From positions 2,887-66,886 of the forward strand of contig NZ_KB905176.1 in the NCBI RefSeq assembly GCF_000378625.1: a stretch of DNA of 64,000 bases. The letters are read 5' to 3'. Both the position numbers and the translations under genes were made by a program. A model generated the notes under the pieces. It did no database searches and was not told where the DNA came from. It was given only the letters and a program-made list of their open reading frames with translations. Positions 8,995-18,591 of the stretch are shown here, in pieces (positions within the stretch are counted from its first letter, which is position 1; every line of letters starts with the position of its first letter). Source of the DNA: Colwellia piezophila ATCC BAA-637 (GTDB taxonomy: Bacteria > Pseudomonadota > Gammaproteobacteria > Enterobacterales > Alteromonadaceae).

Positions 8995-11412
8995 CTAATC
9001 CTCATCGCCATTAAGTATATTGGCAAAGTTTTCCAGTTTATCAAGCGCCAAACCATGAATCGATTTACGTGGATAACGACCCGTTTTATTCATAGTTCCG
9101 GCATCTACGTTCGTTAGTAATTCCAACGCTTGATCGATAGTTTCAACGGCATGTATGATAAATTCGCCGCGAGCAACGGCATCAATCACACTATCATTAA
9201 GCATTAAATTAATGACATTTGTTTTGGGGATAATAACGCCTTGTTTACCTGTTAAGCCCTTGTCTTGGCATAATTGAAAGAAACCTTCTATTTTTTCGTT
9301 AACACCGCCAACTGATTGCACTTCTCCGTGCTGATTAATGGATCCGGTTATGGCTAAGCTTTGCTCAATAGGTAATAGTGTAATCGAAGAGATAAGCACA
9401 CACAGCTCAGCTAAAGAGGCACTATCACCATCGATATGACCGTAGGACTGTTCTATAGCGATATTAGCGGAAATACTTACGGGGAAATTTTGTCCATACT
9501 TATGACCTAAATAGCCCGTTAACAGTAAAACCCCTTTTGAGTGAATTGACTTGCCTAAATCTACTTCACGCTCAATATCAGTAACCCCTTCACTGCCGGC
9601 ATAAACAGTTGCAGTTATACGTGCCGGGGTACCAAAGACACTATCGCCTATTTCGAGTACCGTTAAACCATTTATTTTACCTATATATTTCCCTTCAGTG
9701 CTGATTAACACTTGTTGCTCTTTAATTTCGCTAAGCCACGTTTCACTTAATCGACCAATACGACGTTTTTTAGCCGCTTGCGCTAAAGCGATATGCTGCG
9801 CGGTTAAGAGTCCTTTACCTCCCTGTTTTTGCCAGCAATAATTTGCTTCATCTAATAAATCATTTACCTGCACTATATTAGCGGAGACTTTATGTTGATG
9901 TTCACTACGTCTAAGAGCATAACGAACTAACTCTAATACGGCTTCATTACTCACTTGAGGGTAATTATGTTTATCTGCACGTTGGCGAATTAATTGGCCA
10001 AAGGCAATTAAGTTACTATCGGTTTTATCGAAGTGACGGTCAAAATCAGCCAACACTCTAAATAATTCCGTAAACTCTTGATCATAATCTTGTAAAGTAT
10101 AATAAATTTCAGCATCGCCAAGCAGTACCACTTTAACTTGCAAAGGGATTTTTTCAGGCTGTAAGCTATAGCCACTTGATTGACTATATTCCGAATAAGG
10201 GTTTTCAATGGTTATTTGTTGGGTTTTTAAAGCGAGTTTTAATCGAGACCACACCATAGGCTGACTTAATACTTTATCAGCATCTAACAATAAGTAGCCG
10301 CCATTTGCCTTATGTAAAGCGCCAGGTCTAATTAAACCATAACTGGTATAACTGCTGCCTTGAAAGCTTGCAAAGTCGACATGACCAAATAAGTTTTGAT
10401 AAGTAGGATTCTGCTCGTAGACAATAGGAGCGGCATGTTCTTCATCACGTGGCACAAGTAAGTTGGGCAGGAATCGCTCAACCATTAGTTTTCGTAGCTC
10501 TTTGTCTGTTGGGGTATCATCAGACTCAGGCACTAAAATGTCTAATACTGCATCCACCACATGGTTTTTAACCTTATTTAAATATTTGAGTACCCCTTGG
10601 TTATGACTAAACTCTTTTTCTAATTCAGTTATATAAGGTTTGATAGCCTGTTCAGCGGTATCATTTTTCAATTTTCTTAATTGATCAAATGACACGCGTT
10701 TCCACAGTGGTAATTCTAATAATTGCTCTGCTAGCACAACCTCTAGGTCACTCAGTAATAGGTAAAACTTGGCTCTATCGGCTTCATTTAACTTAGCGAA
10801 CTCTTTATCATTTAAGGGCTCACCTTTAACTAAAGGAGAGAAGCCCACTTCACCATTTTCTTCATACAAAACTACGTTATCTTTTAACGCTATTTCTTCA
10901 ACAGCGCCAATTGCTTGGTCGTACTTTTTATTAAATTCTCTATCAATGGCTGATTTTTTTCTTTGGTAACCGGGATTATCAAAAACCTCGGGGAATAGAC
11001 GCAGTAGAACATCGATAAACTTATTCATGCTAAGTAAAAGCTTTTTACCATCTCCAGGTTTAAGGGACAATGTTAAGGGGATATGGCTTTCATCGAAATT
11101 ATTGGTATAACACCACTCATCAGGGGCCATTTTTTTAGTGGCAAGTGAGGTTAGCATTTGCTTGATCAATGTTTGTCGCCCAGTGCCATGTTCGCCCATG
11201 GCAAAAACATTAAAGCCTAACGCCGACATCGACAAACCAAACTCTAACGCCTCTTTTGCACGCTCATGACCAACGAAGCCTTGCACACCTAAACCTTCCT
11301 TCTTACTCATTGATTTTTTAACGGTAGAAAATAATAAAGCTGACAAGGGAGAAGTAAGATAATCAACACTAAGGCGGGTCTGTTCTGCGAGGCTAGTAAG
11401 CGTTTTGGTCAT
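8995..11412 (-). CDS. Lon-related ATP-dependent protease (LonB/YcbZ type)
   Basis: This is an 805-residue protein. An N-terminal AAA-type region has a P-loop-like GEHGTGRQT (73-81); the usual Walker Lys is Arg, as I recall for this family. A Lon-type catalytic domain lies at about 570-780, with the nucleophile S664 in DGDSASLAE and the general base K707 in VNEKIEGFF. The dyad spacing of 43 residues equals that of E. coli Lon (S679/K722). It lacks the Lon N-terminal substrate domain. E. coli YcbZ is the likely relative; its substrates are poorly known. The gene is flanked by single genes on the same strand with long gaps, so it is probably its own unit. Confidence 0.88.
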   Translation of the reverse strand: MTKTLTSLAEQTRLSVDYLTSPLSALLFSTVKKSMSKKEGLGVQGFVGHERAKEALEFGLSMSALGFNVFAMGEHGTGRQTLIKQMLTSLATKKMAPDEWCYTNNFDESHIPLTLSLKPGDGKKLLLSMNKFIDVLLRLFPEVFDNPGYQRKKSAIDREFNKKYDQAIGAVEEIALKDNVVLYEENGEVGFSPLVKGEPLNDKEFAKLNEADRAKFYLLLSDLEVVLAEQLLELPLWKRVSFDQLRKLKNDTAEQAIKPYITELEKEFSHNQGVLKYLNKVKNHVVDAVLDILVPESDDTPTDKELRKLMVERFLPNLLVPRDEEHAAPIVYEQNPTYQNLFGHVDFASFQGSSYTSYGLIRPGALHKANGGYLLLDADKVLSQPMVWSRLKLALKTQQITIENPYSEYSQSSGYSLQPEKIPLQVKVVLLGDAEIYYTLQDYDQEFTELFRVLADFDRHFDKTDSNLIAFGQLIRQRADKHNYPQVSNEAVLELVRYALRRSEHQHKVSANIVQVNDLLDEANYCWQKQGGKGLLTAQHIALAQAAKKRRIGRLSETWLSEIKEQQVLISTEGKYIGKINGLTVLEIGDSVFGTPARITATVYAGSEGVTDIEREVDLGKSIHSKGVLLLTGYLGHKYGQNFPVSISANIAIEQSYGHIDGDSASLAELCVLISSITLLPIEQSLAITGSINQHGEVQSVGGVNEKIEGFFQLCQDKGLTGKQGVIIPKTNVINLMLNDSVIDAVARGEFIIHAVETIDQALELLTNVDAGTMNKTGRYPRKSIHGLALDKLENFANILNGDED

Positions 11413-11590
11413 GTAAATCCTTTAAGGGGTTATTGAATAACAAAGCAAATTAATTCAGTCTCGACGTTAACGTATGAAATAAAGGTATCTAACTAAACTT
11501 TCTAAATAAACGTGCGTATCTAAATTTTGACGCTAGTGTACTTGCTAACATTTTAGCTAACAAGTTGATTATCTGGCTAAAGGAATAAAC

Positions 11591-12076
11591 TTATGGGTCA
11601 AGGGGCAGACGAATAAAATCACTGGCACCACAATGAATACAATCGCTAATTTCACTAAAGTGCATAATAGTGATTGTTTCATCACATTGCTCACATTGCA
11701 GTTCACCAAAACCGATGAAATCACCACTTTTATATATGCCATCATGCTCAAAGTCATCTATAAGCTCTGCCCATTCTACTTGAGATTTATCGGTTAACTT
11801 GGCAAGGTTATCCCAAAGGGTTTCATTTAATAAACCTAAGTAGACAGAATGCTCAACTTGATACCTGTTTAACTGATAAAAGTCATGCAGGTCATATTTA
11901 AAATTATCAGTAAATTGTTGTAATTTTTCCTCAGACATAGTTTCAGCTGCACTGGCGTATAATTTAGCTTGTTTAATAAACTCATCAATATGTGGTTTTT
12001 GTTCAGCTTTCACTTCAATCAACCAATCATTGAGCTTTTTATAAATATCAGCAAAGTAATCATTTTGTTGTGACAT
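11591..12076 (-). CDS. ybeL: Zinc-ribbon protein, YbeL family (DUF1451)
   Basis: This is a 161-residue protein with a helical N-terminal two-thirds and a C-terminal zinc ribbon: CEQCDE and, about 20 residues on, CIHCGA (two CxxC pairs at about 129-152). The ATG at 12076 follows AAGGGGAA, and a GTG directly before it adds one residue. The E. coli homologue ybeL also lies beside leuS, so the position supports the call. Function is not established. Confidence 0.85.
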   Translation of the reverse strand: MSQQNDYFADIYKKLNDWLIEVKAEQKPHIDEFIKQAKLYASAAETMSEEKLQQFTDNFKYDLHDFYQLNRYQVEHSVYLGLLNETLWDNLAKLTDKSQVEWAELIDDFEHDGIYKSGDFIGFGELQCEQCDETITIMHFSEISDCIHCGASDFIRLPLDP

Positions 12077-12105
12077 CACTATTCCCCTTGGTATTACCTT
12101 AACTA

Positions 12106-12283
12106 TATACCCAAACTACATGAAGATGCAGGTTTCAGCTGAAATTAAAAACGCCTTTAGGCAAGGTATTGATTGAAGAGAATGGTTATTCAGGAGAGTG
12201 TGCTCCTGCACTCTCTAATAAGCTACATCCATGCAGCGTCCTTGTTGAAATCAATGACGCTACATGGATGTAGCTTGGGTATA
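12106..12283. repeat. MITE-like element between ybeL and leuS
   Basis: A 178-bp stretch is bounded by inverted ends: TATACCCAAACTACAT at 12106-12121 and its near-perfect inverse ATGTAGCTTGGGTATA at 12268-12283 (one mismatch in 16). It contains no open frame of note. Inside it lie the repeat unit 12185-12239 and a long imperfect palindrome: 12220-12240 pairs with 12255-12275 with about one mismatch over 21 bp. A small non-coding element with terminal inverted repeats fits a MITE; the opening TA at each end could be a target duplication. Mobility is inferred only from structure. Confidence 0.65.
12185..12239 (-). repeat. Two-hairpin dispersed repeat, copy A
   Basis: On the minus strand this 55-bp unit begins ACGCTGCATGGATG and ends TCCTGAATAAC. 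It aligns without gaps to 47152-47206, with about seven differences. It contains hairpin 1 (GCTGCAT-GG-ATGTAGC) and hairpin 2 (GAGAGTG-CAGGAGCA-CACTCTC). In hairpin 2 the two copies differ at paired positions so that pairing is kept. Confidence 0.8.
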
Positions 12284-12337
12284 GGCTTAACTGTCGGTTT
12301 AACTAAAGGTAAAGTTATAATTTAAGCTTAATTATAC

Positions 12338-12367
12338 TTGTTGTTACCCCGCTAGATAAGGTATTCT
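12338..12367 (+). promoter_or_regulatory. Possible sigma70 promoter for leuS
   Basis: TTGTTG (12338-12343) and TATTCT (12362-12367) lie 18 bp apart, about 100 nt before the leuS ATG. Both boxes are imperfect, so this is tentative. It lies outside the repeat element. Confidence 0.4.
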
Positions 12368-12465
12368 ACAGCGATAATTTAACGTCGATTTTTAACCGTT
12401 CATGCGAATTTTCATGAGAAAGTAGCTAAATCGATAACACCTTAAAAGCATTCGAGAAAACCTTA

Positions 12466-15060
12466 ATGGAAGCCATTTATAATCCTCAAGCGATTGAAGC
12501 CACAGTACAAAAATTTTGGACTGATAACAACACCTTTCAAGCTATTGAAAACCCAGATAAAGAAAAATTTTATTGCTTAGCTATGTTCCCCTACCCTAGT
12601 GGTCGATTACACATGGGACATGTACGTAACTATAGCCTAGGTGATGTTATTTCTCGATACCAGCGTATGCAAGGCAAAAATGTTATGCAACCTATGGGGT
12701 GGGATGCTTTTGGTTTACCTGCTGAAAACGCGGCCATTAAAAACAAAACCGCGCCAGGAAAATGGACCTATGAAAACATTGATTATATGCGTAATCAATT
12801 GCAATCACTTGGTTTTGCTTATGACTGGAGCCGTGAATTAGCGACTTGTAAGCCAGATTACTATCGTTGGGAGCAGTGGTTCTTTACTAAACTTTATGAA
12901 AAGGGTTTAGTATACAAGAAGAATGCTACGGTCAACTGGGATCCGGTTGATCAAACAGTATTAGCAAACGAGCAAGTAATTGACGGTCGTGGCTGGCGCT
13001 CTGGTGCTCTAGTTGAGCGTAAAGAAATTCCACAATGGTTTATCAAAATCACCGCTTACGCCGAAGAATTACTTGACGATTTAGACACGTTAACTGAGTG
13101 GCCTGAGCAAGTTAAAACCATGCAACGTAACTGGATTGGTCGCTCGCAAGGTGTTGAGATGACTTTTGTTGTGGCAGATTCAGACGAAAGTTTTGATATT
13201 TATACCACGCGCCCTGATACCTTAATGGGTGTTACTTATGTTGCGCTTGCCGCGCAGCATCCATTAGCATTAGCAGCAGCAAAAGATAATGCCGAGTTAG
13301 CCAACTTTATTGCTGAATGCAAAAACAGCAAGACCACTGAAGCCGACATGGCTGTAATGGAGAAAAAAGGCGTTGATACCGGCCTTAAAGCTATTCACCC
13401 TCTTACCGGAAAACTAGTGCCAGTATGGGCGGCCAACTTTGTGCTAATGGATTATGGCTCAGGCGCTGTTATGTCAGTACCTGGTCATGATCAACGTGAT
13501 TATGAGTTTGCCACTAAATATGGTTTAGCCATAGAGCAAGTTATTGCTGGTCAAGAGTCTGATGATATTAGCAAAGCCGCTATCACAGAAAAGTCGACGC
13601 TAATTAATTCGGGTGAATTTGAGGGCTTAGATTTCGAACAAGCTTTTAAAGCTATCAGCGAAAAATTAGTCAGCGAAAACAAGGGTAAAACTACCACTAA
13701 CTACCGTTTACGTGATTGGGGTGTTTCCCGTCAACGTTATTGGGGTACGCCAATCCCAATGATTAACCTAGCTAACGGTGAATCAGTTCCAGTACCGGAA
13801 AGTGAATTACCGGTACTATTACCAGAAGATGTAGTAATGAACGGCACTACATCACCGATTAAAGAGGATCCTGAGTGGGCAAAAACCACTTATAACGGTG
13901 AAGCAGCATTACGTGAAACTGATACTTTTGATACCTTTATGGAATCTTCTTGGTATTACGCTCGTTATTGTTCACCTAATGACGATACCCAAATGATTGA
14001 CCCTGCCAAAGCAAACTATTGGCTGCCGGTAGATCAATATATCGGCGGTATCGAACATGCTATCTTGCATTTACTTTATTCACGTTTTTTCCATAAATTA
14101 TTACGCGATGTCGGTTTAGTCGATTGTGACGAACCTTATAAAAAGCTGTTATGTCAAGGCATGGTATTAGCTGAAACTTATTACCGTGAAGCTGACAACG
14201 GCGCAAAAGATTGGATTGCACCAACAGATGTTGAAGTATTAGAGCGTGACGATAAAGGTCATGTTACTTCAGCAATAAGTAAACTTGATGGTCAGCCAGT
14301 ATTATCTGCTGGCATGAGCAAAATGTCTAAATCGAAAAATAACGGTATTGACCCACAAAAAGTCATTGAAAAATATGGCGCTGATACTGTGCGTTTATTT
14401 ATCATGTTCACATCACCACCAGAGCAAACGTTAGAATGGTCTGACGCCGGTGTTGAAGGTGCCTATCGTTTTGTTAAGCGTGTTTACAAATTGGCTCATG
14501 ATTTTGCCGAAAGCACTGAGAATACTGTGCTAGCAGATATTTCAGGCTTAACATTAAACAGTGATCAGAAAAAATTACGTCGTGAGTTACATAAAACCAT
14601 TGCCAAAGTAACCGATGATATCGGTCGTCGTAATACCTTTAACACCGCGATTGCTGCCGTTATGGAGTTAATGAATCACTTAAGCAAAGCTAAACTGAAC
14701 AGTGATGAAGATAAAGCGGTAATGCAAGAAGCTGTTCGCGCTGTGGTATTAATGCTAACGCCTATTACCCCTCATTTATGTCATCACTTATGGCAAGCGG
14801 TTGGCGGAAGTGACTTAAATGTTGAAGATGCTAGTTGGCCTGTTGTTGACCAAAGCGCATTAGTTGAAGATGAAAAACTTATTATCGTGCAAGTTAACGG
14901 TAAGTTACGCGCTAAAATCACCGTAGCTGCTGATACCAGTAAAGAAGAAGTTGAAACACTGGGCTTAAAGGATGAAAGTGTATTGAAATTTACCGACGGT
15001 AAAACAGTACGAAAAATTATCTATATCCCCGGCAAGTTACTTAACATCGTAGCTAACTAA
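12466..15060 (+). CDS. leuS: Leucyl-tRNA synthetase
   Basis: This is an 864-residue class Ia aminoacyl-tRNA synthetase (E. coli 860). The HIGH signature is [19 protein letters not shown] (about 43-61) and the KMSKS signature lies at 619-623. The CP1 editing domain sits at about 225-420 ([20 protein letters not shown]), and an anticodon-binding helical domain plus a C-terminal extension follow. It charges tRNA-Leu. It leads the conserved leuS-lptE-holA-nadD-rsfS run; the ribosome site before the ATG is weak. Confidence 0.98.
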   Translation: MEAIYNPQAIEATVQKFWTDNNTFQAIENPDKEKFYCLAMFPYPSGRLHMGHVRNYSLGDVISRYQRMQGKNVMQPMGWDAFGLPAENAAIKNKTAPGKWTYENIDYMRNQLQSLGFAYDWSRELATCKPDYYRWEQWFFTKLYEKGLVYKKNATVNWDPVDQTVLANEQVIDGRGWRSGALVERKEIPQWFIKITAYAEELLDDLDTLTEWPEQVKTMQRNWIGRSQGVEMTFVVADSDESFDIYTTRPDTLMGVTYVALAAQHPLALAAAKDNAELANFIAECKNSKTTEADMAVMEKKGVDTGLKAIHPLTGKLVPVWAANFVLMDYGSGAVMSVPGHDQRDYEFATKYGLAIEQVIAGQESDDISKAAITEKSTLINSGEFEGLDFEQAFKAISEKLVSENKGKTTTNYRLRDWGVSRQRYWGTPIPMINLANGESVPVPESELPVLLPEDVVMNGTTSPIKEDPEWAKTTYNGEAALRETDTFDTFMESSWYYARYCSPNDDTQMIDPAKANYWLPVDQYIGGIEHAILHLLYSRFFHKLLRDVGLVDCDEPYKKLLCQGMVLAETYYREADNGAKDWIAPTDVEVLERDDKGHVTSAISKLDGQPVLSAGMSKMSKSKNNGIDPQKVIEKYGADTVRLFIMFTSPPEQTLEWSDAGVEGAYRFVKRVYKLAHDFAESTENTVLADISGLTLNSDQKKLRRELHKTIAKVTDDIGRRNTFNTAIAAVMELMNHLSKAKLNSDEDKAVMQEAVRAVVLMLTPITPHLCHHLWQAVGGSDLNVEDASWPVVDQSALVEDEKLIIVQVNGKLRAKITVAADTSKEEVETLGLKDESVLKFTDGKTVRKIIYIPGKLLNIVAN

Positions 15061-15090
15061 CGTGTCTTCGCAACTAAGGGTAAATAATAA

Positions 15091-15609
15091 ATGTATAAAT
15101 TAAGCGTTATCATTAAAAGCTTAAGCTTTTCACGTTTAATTATTGCCCTGTTAACCACAAGCTTATTATCCGCTTGTGGTTTTCAGTTACGCGGTGATTA
15201 CTTACTCGATGATGAACTACAAACACTTTATGTTAGCTCAACGGACGTTCACGGTGAATTGACCCGTTTAGTGAAACTCAATTTAACGCGTAATCAAGTT
15301 AAGGTATTAGCACGCTCTAAAGCAGATATACCTGAGTTGCGTATTATTGCTGACAAACTTGATAGGCGGACTCTTTCACTTTTTTCAAATGGCCAAGTGG
15401 CAGAATATGAGTTGATTTACTCCGTAGAATATCAAGTACGATTCTCCGGTGAAGATGCGCAAAATTTTCGTTTTGAGTTGTATCGGGATTATCAAGATGA
15501 TCCTAACCTTGCGCTAGCTAAAAGTCGTGAGTTATCATTATTATTAAGTGAAATGAGAACCTCAGCCGCAGATAAAATACTTCGTGACTTGGCGAGAATC
15601 CAACGCTAG
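15091..15609 (+). CDS. lptE: LPS-assembly lipoprotein LptE
   Basis: This is a 172-residue lipoprotein with an N-terminal membrane-export segment ending in the lipobox LLSACG (Cys at about 29) followed by FQLRGDY, typical of LptE/RlpB. It plugs the LptD barrel that inserts LPS in the outer leaflet. It starts 30 nt after leuS and precedes holA, the same order as in E. coli. The first ATG gives a long but normal signal sequence. Confidence 0.93.
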   Translation: MYKLSVIIKSLSFSRLIIALLTTSLLSACGFQLRGDYLLDDELQTLYVSSTDVHGELTRLVKLNLTRNQVKVLARSKADIPELRIIADKLDRRTLSLFSNGQVAEYELIYSVEYQVRFSGEDAQNFRFELYRDYQDDPNLALAKSRELSLLLSEMRTSAADKILRDLARIQR

Positions 15610-15669
15610 TTATTAGTTAAAGACTTGGGTTAGCATCAACTGTTACTGAAACATTTATATAAGGTTTTC

Positions 15670-16734
15670 ATGAAAATTTATCATAACCAACTAGACAACA
15701 CCTTACGACAAGGCTTCAAGCCTGTTTGGTTGGTTTTTGGTGATGAGCCTTGGCAAAAAAACAACAGTTTGGCTGCGATAAAAAATCAGGCTAAAAGCCA
15801 AGGATTTAGTGAAGTAATTCGCTTTAGCAGCGATACTAGCTTTGATTGGCAACTGTTACTTGATGAATACCAAGCGTTAAGTCTTTTTGCCAGTCAACGT
15901 ATTATTGAAGTTGAGCTAACTACGGTAAAGGTTGGCGATACTGGCAACAAAGCGCTGTTAGCACTAGCAGAACGACTAACACTAGATGCCAAAAATACTG
16001 ATGCGCCACAAGATGTTATTTTTATCTTTCACGGCGCAAAACTTGATGCGGCCAGTGCCAATCGAAAATGGTTTAAAAGTTTAACTCAATTAGGCTGTTA
16101 CCTGCCATTATATGACATTGAATTAAAGGCTATGTCCCAATGGCTGAACAATCAAGCCAGACAACGACAACTCAATGTATCTCCTGAATTAAATGCACTG
16201 CTTATTGAAATGTTTGAAGGTAATTTACTTGCTCTAGCCCAAGAGCTCGATAAACTTGTACTCCTCTTTGGCTCACAGCACATTAGTATTGAACAAGCCG
16301 AGCAGTTAATCCTTAAACAGGCAAAGTTCAACCCTTTTCAAGTTATCGATGCGGTACTTAAGGGTGATTGTGCTAAATGCATCACTATGCTTGATCAGCT
16401 ACAACAAGAGGGAATGGCACCCGCGCAATTAATTTGGGTTTTCCATAAAGAAATAAACCAGTTATATACCATGCTCAATCAGCTGTCTCAAGGCGAAAGC
16501 ATTGCCAATATTTATAAACAATACCGTATTTGGGATAAACGCAAACCATTATACCAACATGCACTCACCCACATTAAGCTCGAAAACGTCAAGCGTGCCA
16601 TGAGTCGTATTGCTGACATTGATTTATTGAGTAAAACCAGCAGTGAATTTAATATTTTTATATTATTAGCTGACTTGTGCATTACCTTGTATCACGGTGA
16701 GAAAACAGCTGCTTTTAGCCTTAACTATGGCTAA
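15670..16734 (+). CDS. holA: DNA polymerase III delta subunit
   Basis: This is a 354-residue clamp-loader subunit (E. coli 343). It begins MKIYHNQLDNTLRQGFKPVWLVFGDEP, matching the family's conserved start where the P-loop region is degenerate. It carries the helical middle (about 150-215) and the C-terminal collar domain (about 220-340, FKPFQ-like FNPFQVIDAVLKG). Delta opens the beta clamp. An AAGG ribosome site precedes the ATG. The 3' end overlaps the likely nadD start by 8 nt. Confidence 0.94.
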   Translation: MKIYHNQLDNTLRQGFKPVWLVFGDEPWQKNNSLAAIKNQAKSQGFSEVIRFSSDTSFDWQLLLDEYQALSLFASQRIIEVELTTVKVGDTGNKALLALAERLTLDAKNTDAPQDVIFIFHGAKLDAASANRKWFKSLTQLGCYLPLYDIELKAMSQWLNNQARQRQLNVSPELNALLIEMFEGNLLALAQELDKLVLLFGSQHISIEQAEQLILKQAKFNPFQVIDAVLKGDCAKCITMLDQLQQEGMAPAQLIWVFHKEINQLYTMLNQLSQGESIANIYKQYRIWDKRKPLYQHALTHIKLENVKRAMSRIADIDLLSKTSSEFNIFILLADLCITLYHGEKTAAFSLNYG

Positions 16735-17452
16735 TTTAACAATGGCTGAATTAGCGATGAAAAAATCGAATATTGCGAATAAAAACCTAACAATGTCATC
16801 ACCCAACCTAGGTATAGGAATTTTAGGCGGTACGTTTGACCCTATCCACTTAGGGCATACCCAATCGGCCCAAGCGGTTGCCAATCAACTAGGTCTTGAT
16901 AAAGTACTGCTCATACCGGCACATATCTCCCCTCATAAAACGTCTGTTGAATTAGTGCCCCATGCTAGTGCTGAACATCGCGCAGCTATGGTTGAAATTG
17001 CCTGTCAAGGCAATGAATTATTCAGCTGTGACCAACGAGAATTGAAGCGTTCTGGGCACTCTTACACTGTTGATACCCTCAAAGAGCTAAAACAACAATA
17101 CCCAGAGCAAACCTTATATTTTATTATCGGTATGGACTCTCTCATGACGTTTACCCGTTGGCATAAATATCAAGATATTTTATCTTTATGCCATTTAGTG
17201 GTAAACGCTCGACCTAACTACCCTACTGAGCGATTAGATACCGCCACTAAAATGTTACTAACCCACCATCAAGCTGCCGACATTACTGAGCTTAAAGAAG
17301 TTAAATCCGGTCGGATATTTTTTACCCATGGCTGTGATTTTGATATTTCATCAACAAAAATCCGTCAAAAACTAGCCGATAAACAGACCTGCCAGCTGCA
17401 ACTATTGCCAGCAATAAAAGAATTTATTCACAAAAACAAGCTTTACCGTTAA
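16727..17452 (+). CDS. nadD: Nicotinate-nucleotide adenylyltransferase
   Basis: This enzyme makes deamido-NAD from nicotinate mononucleotide. The nucleotidyltransferase signature GGTFDPIHLGH (T/HxGH family) and a C-terminal ISSTKIRQKL motif are clear. The start is uncertain: ATG 16727 overlaps the holA stop and would be coupled; ATGs at 16742, 16757 and 16793 are in frame. The last gives about 219 residues, closest to E. coli NadD (213). None has a strong ribosome site. The N-terminal extension (about 22 residues) is not conserved in the family as I know it. Confidence 0.93.
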   Translation: MANLTMAELAMKKSNIANKNLTMSSPNLGIGILGGTFDPIHLGHTQSAQAVANQLGLDKVLLIPAHISPHKTSVELVPHASAEHRAAMVEIACQGNELFSCDQRELKRSGHSYTVDTLKELKQQYPEQTLYFIIGMDSLMTFTRWHKYQDILSLCHLVVNARPNYPTERLDTATKMLLTHHQAADITELKEVKSGRIFFTHGCDFDISSTKIRQKLADKQTCQLQLLPAIKEFIHKNKLYR

Positions 17453-17546
17453 CCCTGCGCGTAAAAAGTGTTAATATCGCACTATTATTTATTTGTGCTC
17501 CTTAAAGAGCACATCAAAAGTTACGATTAACGATAGGAATAGCCCC

Positions 17547-17867
17547 TTGCAAACTGAACAACTTAAAGCATTTGTCATAGAAAAACTTGAAGACATGAAA
17601 GGCAGAGATATCATCGCCCTTAACATTAGCGACAAAGCAAGCTTTGCTGATTACATGATCATTTGTTCAGGTAATTCAAACCGCCATGTAAAGTCGATTG
17701 CACAATCATTAGCGATGGAGTATCGCGCTCAAGGCCAAGAACCACGTGGCATGGAAGGTAATGATGTTGGTGAGTGGGCATTAGTCGACTTAGGCGATAT
17801 CATTGTTCATGTGATGACTGATGAACAACGTGATAAATATAACCTAGAGCAGCTTTGGGCTGAATAA
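17547..17867 (+). CDS. rsfS: Ribosomal silencing factor RsfS
   Basis: This is a small protein that binds uL14 and blocks 30S-50S joining in starvation. The core ALNISDKASFADYMIICSGNSNRHVKSIA and GEWALVDLGDIIVHVM matches RsfS. The start chosen is TTG at 17547, which follows AGGA by eight bases and gives 106 residues (E. coli 105). The frame is open 18 codons further upstream, but that extension is not typical. It lies between nadD and rlmH, as in E. coli. Confidence 0.93.
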   Translation: MQTEQLKAFVIEKLEDMKGRDIIALNISDKASFADYMIICSGNSNRHVKSIAQSLAMEYRAQGQEPRGMEGNDVGEWALVDLGDIIVHVMTDEQRDKYNLEQLWAE

Positions 17868-18057
17868 ATTACTTGTTACTTATGCTTATTGAAAGTACGA
17901 GAGCTGCGTTGGTTTAATTCGCAATAGCGGACAATTCTCTATCAACCGCCTTGCTCTTGTTACTTTTTTCGCGTAATTTCGATCTAGCCAACGTCAATCT
18001 AAAAAGTAATGCAATAACCTTTGCAATGATAATAAACCTAATAATCAAAATATATTT

Positions 18058-18528
18058 ATGAAACTCACCTTATATGCCGTTGGCAGCAAAATGCCTGCAT
18101 GGGTTAACTTAGGTTTTGCTGAATATAGCCGTCGTTTCCCCCGTGATTTAAGCTTCCATCTAGTTGAAATACCTGCTGGAAAACGTGGTAAAAATGCCGA
18201 CATAACCCGTATATTAGCGAAAGAAGGTGATTTATTACTTGCGGCCATCCCTAAGGGAAATCGCATTGTCACTTTGGAAGTAGAAGGACAAGCTTGGACC
18301 ACGCCAAAACTTGCCAAACAACTAGAAAGCTGGCAACTTGATGGCAGAGATGTTGCTTTACTTGTTGGTGGCCCAGAGGGATTATCTCCTGCCTGCATTA
18401 AAGCTTCTGAGCAAAAATGGTCATTATCGGCGCTAACACTGCCCCACCCTATGGTCCGAATCCTCATTGCAGAGAGTCTATATCGTGCGTGGAGTGTTAA
18501 CACTAACCACCCATACCATAGAGAATGA
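18058..18528 (+). CDS. rlmH: 23S rRNA pseudouridine1915 N3-methyltransferase RlmH
   Basis: This is a 156-residue SPOUT methyltransferase (E. coli 155). The knot motifs are [13 protein letters not shown] at about 101-113 and the near-invariant C-terminus [21 protein letters not shown]. It methylates pseudouridine 1915 in helix 69 of 23S rRNA. It is separated from rsfS by 190 nt with no clear terminator. Confidence 0.97.
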   Translation: MKLTLYAVGSKMPAWVNLGFAEYSRRFPRDLSFHLVEIPAGKRGKNADITRILAKEGDLLLAAIPKGNRIVTLEVEGQAWTTPKLAKQLESWQLDGRDVALLVGGPEGLSPACIKASEQKWSLSALTLPHPMVRILIAESLYRAWSVNTNHPYHRE

Positions 18529-18591
18529 TTTTTTGATAACTACTTTAGCCATACTTTTAGTCAATAGTATTATTCTTTGTAGAGTGCGCTA

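Noticed and set aside
18045-18503. A 152-codon open frame on the minus strand opposite rlmH.
   Set aside because: RlmH is conserved to its last residue on the other strand; the antisense frame is a by-product of codon bias.
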